Below are positions 27,536 through 36,331 of a stretch of 64,000 bases of DNA, in pieces. Within the stretch, counting starts at the first letter, position 1, and each line of letters begins with the position of its first letter. The DNA is from Aneurinibacillus tyrosinisolvens (GTDB lineage Bacteria; Bacillota; Bacilli; Aneurinibacillales; Aneurinibacillaceae). The notes below the pieces were generated by a model, which saw only the letters and a list, made by a program, of their open reading frames with translations, was not told the DNA's origin and did no database searches. A program made the position numbers and the translations under genes. The stretch lies in contig NZ_BBWZ01000024.1 in assembly GCF_001015055.1 (NCBI RefSeq), positions 1 through 64,000 on the forward strand. Direction: 5' to 3'.

Positions 27536-28094
27536 TTGTAATCACCGATAGGAGAGCTTTTGAAAATGTTTCTTCATTCAGAGGAATGTATTGAACATTC
27601 GGGGCAGGTGTCATGATTTTCCACGTGTAAACCACTGGAGTCTTTACTGCTGCCTCTATTTCCTTTTTCATTTCTTGCTCAAATGCCATTTCTGCTGCTG
27701 AACTGAAAACCCGTACCGTTACTTTTGGTTTTGTTAGACGTTCATCAACATACGTGAATAGTACCTTTCCGTATGTTCCAACCATATCAATCCGTCCTCG
27801 TGAACCGATAATCCATGTTCCAATTGGTTCTAAAACCACTCGTTGGCCTTTGATATCAATGTACATTTTATCAATTTCGTAATCACCGATATGTTCCTCA
27901 TTAAGGACTGTTTTTTCAAAAGAAATGTCTATATTGGAATTAGGTTTTTCCGTTAGAGGTTTTAACCACGCCGTTATATCTTGATAAAGCCCTTTAACAG
28001 ATTGTAACCATTTCTGTTTATCTTCTTCGTAATTAAAGGTATCTTTCCCCTCGGAATCATCGTTTAAAAAGTCCTCTAAGTCCTTTAAGCTCAT
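27528..28094 (-). CDS. Partner protein of the HEPN gene
   Basis: 188 residues. Helical acidic start (LKDLEDFLNDDSEGKDTFNY), then a beta-rich core: IDKMYIDIKGQRVVLEPIGT, IIGSRGRIDMVGTYGKVLF, and a helical part near AAEMAFEQEMKKEIEAA. No family recognised. It is the first gene of a two-gene operon whose stop overlaps the start of the HEPN gene. By analogy with two-gene HEPN modules it could be a sensor or an antitoxin, but nothing in the sequence settles that. AAGGGGGTT lies before the ATG. Confidence 0.65.
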   Translation of the reverse strand: MSLKDLEDFLNDDSEGKDTFNYEEDKQKWLQSVKGLYQDITAWLKPLTEKPNSNIDISFEKTVLNEEHIGDYEIDKMYIDIKGQRVVLEPIGTWIIGSRGRIDMVGTYGKVLFTYVDERLTKPKVTVRVFSSAAEMAFEQEMKKEIEAAVKTPVVYTWKIMTPAPNVQYIPLNEETFSKALLSVITNG

Positions 28095-28197
28095 GGTATA
28101 ACCCCCTTCCTTCTTATTTCTCTATTCATTTTACCTTTTTAACCACAAGAATGGAAATCAAGGAGAGTATACGCACTGTTGGTTTATGTGTATAAGC

Positions 28198-28243
28198 AAA
28201 ATGACGCAATGGTCACTTATGTTTTTAGACAAAAAATAGACCT
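28198..28243 (+). repeat. 46-bp direct repeat, right copy
   Basis: Partner of 26301-26346 with the same orientation, 1.9 kb apart. It contains GCAATGGTCAC, a GTTTTTAGA block and AGACCTGCA. Confidence 0.7.
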
Positions 28244-28299
28244 GCAATAGGATTGCAATATATGATTTACAAAAAAAAAACGCACCGTGATTGGTACGT

Positions 28300-28752
28300 T
28301 TAATTGAACAACTTTGAAATCCGATCTTTAATTTGGAATTCACATCCATTTTCGATAAAATCAACAAGCCAGGCTGCGGCTTCAATATCAATTTCTCTTA
28401 AAAAATACCCTTCTTTCAACATTTTTATAAACGCTGCATCTTGTAATATTTCTTTGATAATGCCTTTATATTTTTCTTCTGTCGTTAACTTTTCTATGTT
28501 TACGACATTCAGGAATGAATCTTCAATATAGATTTCTTTTTCCTCTTTGATGATAAAAATTTTGAAATGATAAAGTGTTTGCTCGAAAAAGCCCTCTGTT
28601 TCTGTAGTTGGCTCTGTTATAACAGTTCGTACTTCGATGACTAAGGTAAAGGCAGATTCATTTTTTTCTTTCGTAACTACACCAAACTCAGTTGAGCCTA
28701 ATAGTGCAATTCTTTCTCCGTTTTTAAGCTTGTGAAACTTTAATTCTCTCAT
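28300..28752 (-). CDS. Hypothetical protein
   Basis: 150 residues, starting MRELKFHKLKNGERIALLGS. A beta-rich first half (FTLVIEVRTVITEPTTETEG) and a helical second half (IIKEILQDAAFIKMLKEGYF). AAGGGTGACGTT precedes the ATG. It is 42 bases beyond the end of the TnpB-like gene. No family recognised. Confidence 0.7.
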   Translation of the reverse strand: MRELKFHKLKNGERIALLGSTEFGVVTKEKNESAFTLVIEVRTVITEPTTETEGFFEQTLYHFKIFIIKEEKEIYIEDSFLNVVNIEKLTTEEKYKGIIKEILQDAAFIKMLKEGYFLREIDIEAAAWLVDFIENGCEFQIKDRISKLFN

Positions 28753-28794
28753 AACGTCACCCTTTCTTTTTACTTTTCTTTATAACCAATAGCT

Positions 28795-30266
28795 TTATAG
28801 CTCATTCGTGTATTCAAGATGCCTACGATGATATACCGAGTAAATCGCTTGCTTTCTTTCTTCTAAAGGTAATTTATTACAAATCTCACGAATTTCTTCA
28901 TCTACTGCACGATTTGCAATGTTAATCGCAGCGATATGATCCGCTTCCCCTTGGTGGCCGCAGGACGTGCAGTGGAATTCTTTATATTCACGATTCTCCG
29001 CCTCAATACGGTTACAGGCAGGGCAAAGTGTGCTTGTGAATTCCGCATCAACTTCGCAAAGAAAAATAGAAGCATCTAGAATACCTTCCTCAAAATCCGC
29101 AAAAAGGCGGAAACTTCATGGTCGGTGTCAGCAAAACGTTCAATCGCTACCGCATGATATCCTTTGGCATCTTCTTTTATGCAATTTGCGATCGCCAGAT
29201 AATGGGCGTCCCGCTCCTTGTCCAGTTCAACCAATTTTTCCTTAAGCAAAATGCCTTCTTTTAATTCTCTTTCGTATTCATTTTTAATTTCTTCTATTAG
29301 TTCTCTATTTTCCTTTTCATCTTCTATTGCAAGCAGCTGCTCATACTGCTCTATTTTCATTCCTATTTTTTCATATATTTTTTGAACAGGTTCTACAAGT
29401 CTCTCAAATGCTTCTTTTTGATCGAACGGACGGCCGTATACCTTCCCTTCTGATGTGTAGGCGATCTCTGTCATCCCAGCATCTACACCGAGGACAGAAA
29501 TGCTCTTTGTTTGCGGTTGAATTGACGGATCGTCGTAATCTACTCGTATAGAAAAACGGGCCCCCGTAAGCGAAATACTTGCTTTAACGCGGTTCTTTAT
29601 CTTTTCTTCATCTATAGAATCTATTTGCAATTGGAAGCTTTCCAGTCCGTTCCTTGATAGGAATTGGACCGTTTTTTCTTCGATAAAAAATTGACAGGTA
29701 TCCTCTGTCACGGGGATAGAATTAATTTCCTCAAAAGCCTCTTCAAATAAAAAATTCGAACGTTGATGAATTAAGGTATGTACTTCTTTTCTCCAATTTT
29801 CTCTATCTTTTGTTGTAGCATACAAAATCTTACTTATCCCTTCGTAGCCATAAAAATCCTCCATTCTTTGAAGTTCGCGTATCTCTTTCTCCTCTGCTTC
29901 TGGACGACTATCAAAACAAAAAATAAGTAGCGATACGTGTTCAAGATACGGATACCAAACAGGCCTTTTTGCTCCGTATTCGCTTTTTAACTCCTCGACA
30001 CTTTGTAGTAGAAAACTTCTTGCAAAGTTCCATGATGACTCTTCTGCAAGCTCACGATAGGGTCCCATCTCCTCACTTTGAAATAAATTTCGATTTTGAT
30101 AAAACGGACGATCGAATCGCTTACGAAAAATACGGATTGCACTACCAGATTGACTAAAATACTGAAATCCTTGCGTAATAAAAGAACGATATTCGCTCAA
30201 AATATCATGAAACACTTGAATTGTATTGAATTTTAACGGCTCACTTTGAAAAACAATTGTTTGCAT
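28795..30266 (-). pseudogene. TnpB/Cas12-like RuvC nuclease, split by one frameshift
   Basis: About 490 residues once joined. The RuvC-I Asp lies in SVLGVDAGMTEIAY near residue 261 and the RuvC-II Glu in YHAVAIERFADTD near 375. The frame breaks at a five-base T run (minus strand; 29101-29105). One extra T restores FADFEEGILDASIFL, then a zinc ribbon (CPAC, 16 residues, CTSCG) and the RuvC-III Asp in GEADHIAAINIANRA. All three acidic residues and all four Cys are present. The first 240 residues do not resemble common TnpB. No TnpA or serine transposase lies beside it and no CRISPR array is seen. It may be a domesticated RNA-guided nuclease, recently broken or misread. Confidence 0.75.
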
Positions 30267-30403
30267 ATCTCCCCTCCTTTTTCTGCACTATACTCGGTTT
30301 CTTTGAAAATGGAAGGAGCTATTCCTTTTTGTTTCCAATGGTTCACGCTCTTGATAAAATGGGAAAAATAAGGAAAAAACCTTGTTCGGAAGGGGCTGAA
30401 TTC

Positions 30404-30814
30404 ATGTCGGATCAAAATAAGCAACTTGAGGAAGATGAAGTGAAAGATTGGGGATTACGTTTGTCGATGGAAAAAACTGAATTCGATGAAGCTGCTCAAG
30501 AGGCTGAATGGGAGGAACGGAGGAAGATAGCGGTACAAGAAGCTTTAGAAGAAGTAGAAAAAGAGTTGCGGAAAGAAGTTGCATCGAGGATGATTTCAAA
30601 AGGTTATGGTGATGAAACAGTCAATGATGTTACCGATTTAACCTTACAAGAGCTCCAAAATTTACAGGTAGAACAAACCATAAAAAAAACATTAACCCGA
30701 GTGGTATTAAGTATGATTGCCGATGGTGACAACAACGAAAAAATCGTTCGTATTACCAGTTTAACCTTAGAAGAAGTTGAATCGCTACGTATGAAAAGTG
30801 AGGTGAATGATTAA
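30404..30814 (+). CDS. Helical protein with two tail repeats
   Basis: 136 residues from ATG 30404 (AAGGGG nine bases ahead). Acidic helical start, then two copies of a roughly 30-residue helical motif: VASRMISKGYGDETVNDVTD and VVLSMIADGDNNEKIVRITS, each followed by LTLEE/LTLQEL. The motif matches the C-terminal tails of Rpn/PD-(D/E)XK transposase-family proteins, but no nuclease domain is present. Its stop overlaps the next ATG (TAATG). Function unknown. Confidence 0.72.
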   Translation: MSDQNKQLEEDEVKDWGLRLSMEKTEFDEAAQEAEWEERRKIAVQEALEEVEKELRKEVASRMISKGYGDETVNDVTDLTLQELQNLQVEQTIKKTLTRVVLSMIADGDNNEKIVRITSLTLEEVESLRMKSEVND

Positions 30815-31119
30815 TGGAAAATCTTGATGAATTTAGTCGATTCGTCCTTATCGAATTAGAAAAAAGAACTGGAATTAAGGAGTCTGAAATAAGTATCTTA
30901 GATTCAGCAAGTGTCGATCTCATGGAAAATAGCTTTTCTGTTGAATTCACTATTCGTAATGATGATGATATATACACCTTCTGGCACGCCTACGGCGAAG
31001 AACTAGGGAATTTAACAAAAAAGGTTATGAATGATGCATCTAAAGAAGAAATTCTCGTTAAATATTGGGGAGATTGGAGTATTTATGGATTTGATGATGA
31101 TGAAGATGAACAGAAGTAG
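30814..31119 (+). CDS. Hypothetical acidic protein
   Basis: 101 residues, MENLDEFSRFVLIELEKRTG at the start and a very acidic tail (FDDDEDEQK). Overlaps the stop of the upstream gene by one base, so the pair is coupled. No family recognised. A hairpin terminator follows. Confidence 0.68.
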   Translation: MENLDEFSRFVLIELEKRTGIKESEISILDSASVDLMENSFSVEFTIRNDDDIYTFWHAYGEELGNLTKKVMNDASKEEILVKYWGDWSIYGFDDDEDEQK

Positions 31120-31148
31120 ACGAGAATGAATAGCTTTCACCAAAAACA

Positions 31149-31178
31149 GAAAAAGCGCACCTATTATCGGTACGCTTA
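31149..31178 (+). terminator. Terminator between convergent genes
   Basis: AAGCGCACC pairs with GGTACGCTT around TATTATC. It overlaps the last codons of the gene on the opposite strand. Confidence 0.55.
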
Positions 31179-33257
31179 TCTTGAGAAAGCCGTGTCCTTT
31201 TGAACGGTTTTTGTTTTGTGGGTTACTTTCTCTACAAAAACTTTTTTCCAACGTGCTGTACATGCAGCTAAGGACTCAGCTGCAGCGGCCAGACGTTTTG
31301 GAGGCTTGCACTCAGGGCTATTTTTCGCTTTTTCCATGAAGTCGACTCCATGTTTAGCAACATGATATGCTGCTTCGTATCCATCCTTCTCGATATCTAC
31401 GCTATTTACTACTTTTTTCAACGCCTGGAATTCAGCGATCGCTTTTGCTTTAAATGCCTTTTCACGTTCGGCGATTGCTTTTTTTCTAGACTGTTTAACC
31501 TCTTTCAGAGCTCCGATGGATGCTACAGAAGCTTTTACTGCAGCTATGGCTACATTTCCCGTTGTTTGCACAATACCATGAGATAATTTATTCCCAAGAT
31601 TTGAAGCTAATTTTCCTGCCCCGTAGGCGGCGATTCCTGCAACAGCAAGGGTGGCTAAACCAGGCGCACCTGCAGCGGCCACAATCGCTCCACCAACCAC
31701 ATATCCAGCACCTAAACCTGTAGCCAATCCACCGACTTTTCCAGCAAGATTAGCCGTTTTTCCTACTGTGTAATCGGCTGCCGCTTCAGTAACCCGACCA
31801 ACCGCTCTTGCGAATGTTACGGCTCGTTCTCCAAATTTTTGACGTTTGGTCTGTTTCTCTACAAGATGTTCCTTTGAGTTCTCTTTCATCTCAAATTTCT
31901 CAACCTGAGGCTTCGATGATTCGAAAAGTTGTTGTTTCTTTTCTTTTGCCTGCATTTTTTTACTTTCAGCAATTTGCAGAACGTCAATCTCATCAAACTG
32001 TTTATTGCGAATTTGAATAAGTGTTTCACGACCCTGCCTTTCTGCTGCAGATACCTCTCCGTTTAATATTTGCTCATGGTCAGCAAGTTCTTGATAGAGC
32101 GTCATTGTATGCATAGCGACATCAGGGCATGGCTCATCGAAATGTTTACCTTCCATTTCATGCGATAACCTTTTGCTGTTCCAGATGAGATATTCTTTTG
32201 TTTTTTCATCTCCTGTTTGTTGGAGAAGCTCTTCTGTGCGCTGTTTCTGCTCTTTCATGTAGGCAACAGCAAAAGAATCCTCTTTTTCCTGTTCTTCTAT
32301 TGTTTCAACAGAAGGTTGTTCTTTTATCTCTCCCTCAGCAGCAGGTTCAGTATTTTCAATGACAGAAGGTTCTTCAGTTACTTTTACAGTTTCATTTGAT
32401 GCAGTTTCTTCTTTAGAAGCTTCTTCTTCAACTGTATTTTTCATATTTATCGTTTTATTTGTTGTAGCTTGATTTCCCATCGCGAGGTTGAAAGCTACAT
32501 CACGATAATGGGCAGCTGATTTTTCATTCATCTGTTTATGTTGTAGTGCCTGTTCTGCATCAACCTGGAATTCTTTGATTCTAACCTCTGCCTGTTCTAA
32601 CTCTTCAGGTTTAAACTGATGCTTTGCATCTTCCAATCGCTGAATTCGAGTTTGAGCTAATTCATATTGTTTTTCATTAACTCCAACGCTCATTTCTCGG
32701 AACTGAGCTACTTTCTCGTTGAAAGTGATTTTTATTGCATTTAAATCCTCTTCTTTCGTATCCAATAAGGCTCTTGTTTCGCGCCATTCGGCAGTTCCAT
32801 ATTCCATTGAGGATACCTTTTCCCACAACATCTTATTTTCGTCTTCCTGCTGTTTTTTATGTTCACGCATTTCTGCGTAGGACACTTTGATTTCAAAAGC
32901 AGCTAACTTAGCCTGGGCAAGTTCAGTTTGTTCATCATTGAACGTTTGATACAACTGATATTTTTTTCTCTCGTTTTCGGTTATATCAGGAGAGGCCAAC
33001 CTTTCATCTAGTTGAGCTCTCTTGTCTCTTAGAACGTCCAATTCTCCATTTATTTTCTCCATTTGTTCTTTTGTTTTATTTTGTAATGAAATGATATCGT
33101 TGTATTCCCACACATCCGCTTCATTCTGCGTGACTAACGTTTCTTTTTCGCTTTCTAAATGGGCTCTTTCCATCTCTGATTCTGCAGAAGAAATTTGCTC
33201 ATCAAACTTCTTTAGCTGACTTTCGTATTTTTCTAGTTGTTCTTTAGCGTAACTCAT
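31176..33257 (-). CDS. Large coiled-coil protein with glycine-zipper segment
   Basis: 693 residues. Residues 1-260 are almost pure coiled coil (Glu, Gln, Lys heptads). An acidic Thr/Glu linker occupies about 265-330, and a second helical part runs to about 470. Near 500-570 lies a Gly/Ala-rich hydrophobic stretch (GGLATGLGAGYVVGGAIVAA, APGLATLAVAGIAAYGAGKL) of the glycine-zipper kind that inserts into or crosses membranes. A basic helical tail follows. It has no signal peptide. This order resembles some toxin or membrane-attack proteins and some phage structural proteins, but I cannot assign it. It stands alone between a terminator and a gap. Confidence 0.75.
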   Translation of the reverse strand: MSYAKEQLEKYESQLKKFDEQISSAESEMERAHLESEKETLVTQNEADVWEYNDIISLQNKTKEQMEKINGELDVLRDKRAQLDERLASPDITENERKKYQLYQTFNDEQTELAQAKLAAFEIKVSYAEMREHKKQQEDENKMLWEKVSSMEYGTAEWRETRALLDTKEEDLNAIKITFNEKVAQFREMSVGVNEKQYELAQTRIQRLEDAKHQFKPEELEQAEVRIKEFQVDAEQALQHKQMNEKSAAHYRDVAFNLAMGNQATTNKTINMKNTVEEEASKEETASNETVKVTEEPSVIENTEPAAEGEIKEQPSVETIEEQEKEDSFAVAYMKEQKQRTEELLQQTGDEKTKEYLIWNSKRLSHEMEGKHFDEPCPDVAMHTMTLYQELADHEQILNGEVSAAERQGRETLIQIRNKQFDEIDVLQIAESKKMQAKEKKQQLFESSKPQVEKFEMKENSKEHLVEKQTKRQKFGERAVTFARAVGRVTEAAADYTVGKTANLAGKVGGLATGLGAGYVVGGAIVAAAGAPGLATLAVAGIAAYGAGKLASNLGNKLSHGIVQTTGNVAIAAVKASVASIGALKEVKQSRKKAIAEREKAFKAKAIAEFQALKKVVNSVDIEKDGYEAAYHVAKHGVDFMEKAKNSPECKPPKRLAAAAESLAACTARWKKVFVEKVTHKTKTVQKDTAFSR

Positions 33258-33360
33258 ATAATCCCCCCTCTCTTTTCTTTCATAATCCTTGATATCATAA
33301 GGCTTTTCGCTATTTTGTCAAACGATTTTTAGACACAAAAAAACCTTCAATTCCTTAGAA

Positions 33361-33702
33361 TTAAAGGCCTTTTGCATCAGCGACTTCAATCGCAATATAA
33401 TCAATTACGTCTTTTACGGTTGGGAACATATGGTATTCGCTGTATTGTGGGTACGTAACTTGAATCTCATACATCTCATGAATATCTCGTAAGAGCGCCA
33501 TGGCACCGAGGAGATTTTTTTGAGTCAAATCTTCCAATCGACTTTCATACGTAATATCGTCCATTGTGATACCCAATCTCACTTCGATGGCAGCAAGTAC
33601 TGACATAATAACATCAGCATATAATTTTTCCTCGAGAGACGCACCTTCAAATTCACGCGCCAGGTATTCCCGAACGGTTTCTCCTTCTCTGTAAGCACCC
33701 AA
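33361..33702 (-). CDS. Hypothetical protein
   Basis: 113 residues from TTG 33702, with AAAGGAGGTG six bases ahead. Helical middle (KLYADVIMSVLAAIEVRLGI) and a tail ending FPTVKDVIDYIAIEVADAKG, which resembles an acyl-carrier-like or helical-bundle fold; no Ser attachment motif (DSL) is seen. Third in a close run of four minus-strand small genes that starts at 34724. A hairpin with AAGGCCTTT lies at its end. Confidence 0.68.
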   Translation of the reverse strand: MGAYREGETVREYLAREFEGASLEEKLYADVIMSVLAAIEVRLGITMDDITYESRLEDLTQKNLLGAMALLRDIHEMYEIQVTYPQYSEYHMFPTVKDVIDYIAIEVADAKGL

Positions 33703-33720
33703 TTGTTACACCTCCTTTAT

Positions 33721-34047
33721 TTAAAATTGCGGCATGACATGCTTAATATAATAGTTCGTATATTCTCGATGTTCATATATTTTTTCTACCAGTTCTTCTC
33801 TTGAAAGAATGCGCGGCGATGCACTTCTTTCTGTTGGATCTTGAAGCGACACTGAGTAGTTGATTTCGCCATCTTCATCTTTTTCTTCCCAGAAAACATA
33901 TCGACCTTTGAGTATTTTTCCGCCGCCTTGATACGTATATTGGTCGAATCTTGTGTAATATTCCGCTTCAAATCCTGATCCACTTTTCTCTAACATGTAA
34001 TCAATATACTTCTCTGCATCTTTCTTACTTTTAATTATTCCTATCAT
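33721..34047 (-). CDS. Hypothetical protein
   Basis: 108 residues. MIGIIKSKKDAEKYIDYMLE, then beta segments (YTYQGGGKILKGRYVFWEEK). AAAGGGGGAG precedes the ATG. Lies 18 bases upstream of the gene at 33361 on the same strand, likely co-transcribed. No family recognised. Confidence 0.7.
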   Translation of the reverse strand: MIGIIKSKKDAEKYIDYMLEKSGSGFEAEYYTRFDQYTYQGGGKILKGRYVFWEEKDEDGEINYSVSLQDPTERSASPRILSREELVEKIYEHREYTNYYIKHVMPQF

Positions 34048-34063
34048 TTTAACTCCCCCTTTT

Positions 34064-34429
34064 TTAATAAAAATCTACATCATTGTAAATGACTTTACCT
34101 TGATTTTTTTTCTTCTCTTTTTCAGCTGCACGTACTTTTTGCAAACGTGCTTCAGCTAGTTCAAATTCTTTTCGCGCAAGATTGATTTTCGCTTTAAATA
34201 CTTCTTCTTCTTCTTTGCTATCGAATCCATCAAGTTCTTGCTTCATATACTCGAGTTTGAGTGTTTCGACTTTGACTAGAGCATCTTGTGCTGCCTCTTC
34301 CTCTAAGGTCATTCTGTCTAAATAGTCAGGTATAGCACCTACAACCGATTCTTGGAATGCGATTGCATTTCTCTTTCTTTTCATTTCCATTTCTGCTAGT
34401 TCTTTTCGCTTCATTTCTTCATTTGTCAT
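34064..34429 (-). CDS. Coiled-coil protein
   Basis: 121 residues, nearly all one long charged helix (MKRKELAEMEMKRKRNAIAF; KINLARKEFELAEARLQKVR). Lies between the helix-turn-helix gene at 34464 and the gene at 33721, with short gaps. Function unknown. Confidence 0.68.
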   Translation of the reverse strand: MTNEEMKRKELAEMEMKRKRNAIAFQESVVGAIPDYLDRMTLEEEAAQDALVKVETLKLEYMKQELDGFDSKEEEEVFKAKINLARKEFELAEARLQKVRAAEKEKKKNQGKVIYNDVDFY

Positions 34430-34463
34430 TTAAAAAACACCTCCTAAGTTATTTACCTTGTAC

Positions 34464-34724
34464 TTATTTATCTTTATTTATGTATTTTTTGCCAGAATTT
34501 GTGGGTTGTTCACCAAGGACTTCTCTCATTGCCATATCCGTCACCAGCCACGTACTCTCTGATTTTCTAACCAAGCCTCTTTCGATTTGATTATCAAATT
34601 TTTTAAAGCGATTAAGCATATTTCGAAGATGGCTATCCGAGATTCCCCATAGCTTGGAAGCTTCTTTTGTCGTCATTACTTGTGAGATGAGAAAAACAGC
34701 TTCCCCCTTTTGGTTCTTACTCAT
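34464..34724 (-). CDS. Small helix-turn-helix regulator
   Basis: 86 residues. VMTTKEASKLWGISDSHLRN and a basic segment after it form a helix-turn-helix of the MerR/excisionase kind. The gene has a clear promoter with a perfect 16-bp palindrome between its -35 and -10 boxes and a second, imperfect copy over the ribosome site, so it very likely represses itself and the three genes behind it. Start ATG 34724 with AAAGGAGGCGAG. Confidence 0.75.
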   Translation of the reverse strand: MSKNQKGEAVFLISQVMTTKEASKLWGISDSHLRNMLNRFKKFDNQIERGLVRKSESTWLVTDMAMREVLGEQPTNSGKKYINKDK

Positions 34725-34736
34725 GCTCGCCTCCTT

Positions 34737-34752
34737 TAATCGATTTCGATTA
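34737..34752. promoter_or_regulatory. Operator half of a palindrome pair, over the ribosome site
   Basis: TAATCGATTTCGATTA, 14 of 16 positions symmetrical, next to the ribosome site of the gene at 34464 and matching the perfect palindrome at 34783. Confidence 0.6.
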
Positions 34753-34778
34753 CCTTATTTTTCTATTACTACTATTCT

Positions 34779-34806
34779 ATTATAATCGAATTCGATTAAA
34801 AAGCAA
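34779..34806 (-). promoter_or_regulatory. Promoter with palindromic operator in the spacer
   Basis: On the minus strand TTGCTT (34801-34806) and TATAAT (34779-34784) are 16 bases apart. The perfect palindrome TAATCGAATTCGATTA (34783-34798) fills the spacer. A repressor bound there would block RNA polymerase. Confidence 0.7.
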
Positions 34807-34895
34807 GAAATCCTTTTGGAAATTTATAAAATATTTTTCCATTATTTTCGTTATCGATGGTATGAAGTAAACGGATTTAACAAAGGAGGGAACGT

Positions 34896-35183
34896 ATGAG
34901 CAAAAGATACACAAAAAGAAAAGGGAAAGGCGGTCAGATTAATCCAAAGAAAAAATGGACAGATTTAAGCCTGAAACAACGAGAGTGGGCGCTACAAACA
35001 GCTGCAACGGCTTATATACAAGCTAGATATGAACTAGGCAGGGCACTAAACAAACAAGAGAAATACTCGCTAATCAAGAAAATAAAGCTACGTATGTGGA
35101 TACCGCCAGAAGCAGTCAAACCAATATTTATGGATGAATTCAATCGTCAGGAAAACTTGATTGAACGAGATTTAGAGAAATAA
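34896..35183 (+). CDS. Small basic protein
   Basis: 95 residues. Very basic N-terminus (MSKRYTKRKGKGGQINPKKK), then helices ending PEAVKPIFMDEFNRQENLIE. AAAGGAGGG precedes the ATG. It is divergent from the helix-turn-helix gene, and the operators lie between the two, so it may share their control. A DNA-binding role is possible. Confidence 0.68.
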   Translation: MSKRYTKRKGKGGQINPKKKWTDLSLKQREWALQTAATAYIQARYELGRALNKQEKYSLIKKIKLRMWIPPEAVKPIFMDEFNRQENLIERDLEK

Positions 35184-35256
35184 ATAAGCAACAAAAAAAG
35201 ACCACCCGAGAGGATTGGGGCGGCCGTGACTATGAAGGTTTACTTTTTTCTTATAT

Positions 35257-36201
35257 CTATTTTTTATCCTTTGGCAAGTTTTTTCTTTCTAATTCCTGGA
35301 TCTTTTTTTCCAGGCGAGTTTTTTCAATTTTCCACTCCGCAGCACGCTCTTCTACCTGCGTCTGGTAAAACTCTTTCATTTCCTGTCTTATTGCTGCTTG
35401 TGTTTGTTGATTCTCTTCTGATAGTTCTTTTATAGACCTTCTCCCGCGTTCTTGTTCTTCCTCAAGGGCTTGCGTGCGAGCTTCAATTTTTGCTTCTCGG
35501 ATGGCCATATTCTTCTCTTCCTCTGCCCGTTCAAGCGAGCGTTGGTGTTCTATTCGTAAATATTCTACTGTGTTTTCTAGCTGTTCTATTTTTCTTACAA
35601 ATGATTCTTTTTCAGAGAGATATTCCTTTATCCCGTCTTCCCGCGCTACAAATTCAAGAATTCTATTATTGGCCTGCTCAAGCAGCTGCTCTTTTGATTT
35701 CAAGAGCTCATCGGATTTTCGAGCGGAATCTTCAATTGTAGCTTTTTCTCTTTGCAGAGCAGTATTCTCTTCTTTATATGATTTCAATAAAGATTTCAGC
35801 GAATCAATTTCTTCCTGCCTTTTCAGTACATTTTCTCTGTTTTCAGCAACAATTTGATCGAGTTTTTCTTGGAGTTCAGCTCGATCTAGGTTTGCATCCT
35901 GCATTCTTACCTGAAATTTATCAATCATAGAGACGTAAGAACGGTAAATCTGTTTTACGTTCATGTTGATCGTTTCAAGGTCTGCCATATAAGTTTTTGC
36001 TTCTTTATCTCCGCTGGCTTTTCTCGCTACGAGCATTTCGTACACAGCATCACCAAACTCAACGCCAGAAAGACCTAAATCTCTTAGTAAACTTGAGATT
36101 TTTCCCTTCGTTTCTGATTCTACGCGCTGGGTAAAAGCTTCCGTTTTCTTTTTCTCTGTTTCTTCAATTCCAGTGTCTCGTTCTTCGATATTTTCGCTCA
36201 T
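35257..36201 (-). CDS. Coiled-coil protein (KfrA-like architecture)
   Basis: 314 residues. Residues about 30-100 are a compact helical domain (KISSLLRDLGLSGVEFGDAV), followed by a coiled coil of about 200 residues (Glu, Gln, Lys, Arg). Plasmid KfrA-type proteins have a small DNA-binding head and a long coiled coil and help segregation. The head here is not clearly a helix-turn-helix, so this is only a resemblance in layout. It stands alone; AAGGAGACC precedes the ATG. Confidence 0.68.
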   Translation of the reverse strand: MSENIEERDTGIEETEKKKTEAFTQRVESETKGKISSLLRDLGLSGVEFGDAVYEMLVARKASGDKEAKTYMADLETINMNVKQIYRSYVSMIDKFQVRMQDANLDRAELQEKLDQIVAENRENVLKRQEEIDSLKSLLKSYKEENTALQREKATIEDSARKSDELLKSKEQLLEQANNRILEFVAREDGIKEYLSEKESFVRKIEQLENTVEYLRIEHQRSLERAEEEKNMAIREAKIEARTQALEEEQERGRRSIKELSEENQQTQAAIRQEMKEFYQTQVEERAAEWKIEKTRLEKKIQELERKNLPKDKK

Positions 36202-36331
36202 TGCAAGGTCTCCTTTACCCGACTTTATATTACTTTCAGTATAGCCAGGAAGAGGAACAGAGTAAACATGTATAATCTAATGTTTACAAAGTTTTCTTAT
36301 GTTTACACAGAAAACATAAAGAAATATTTAA

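Noticed and set aside
28795-30266. Cas12 effector of a CRISPR system
   Set aside because: No repeat-spacer array or adaptation genes in the window; a TnpB-like protein is the safer name.
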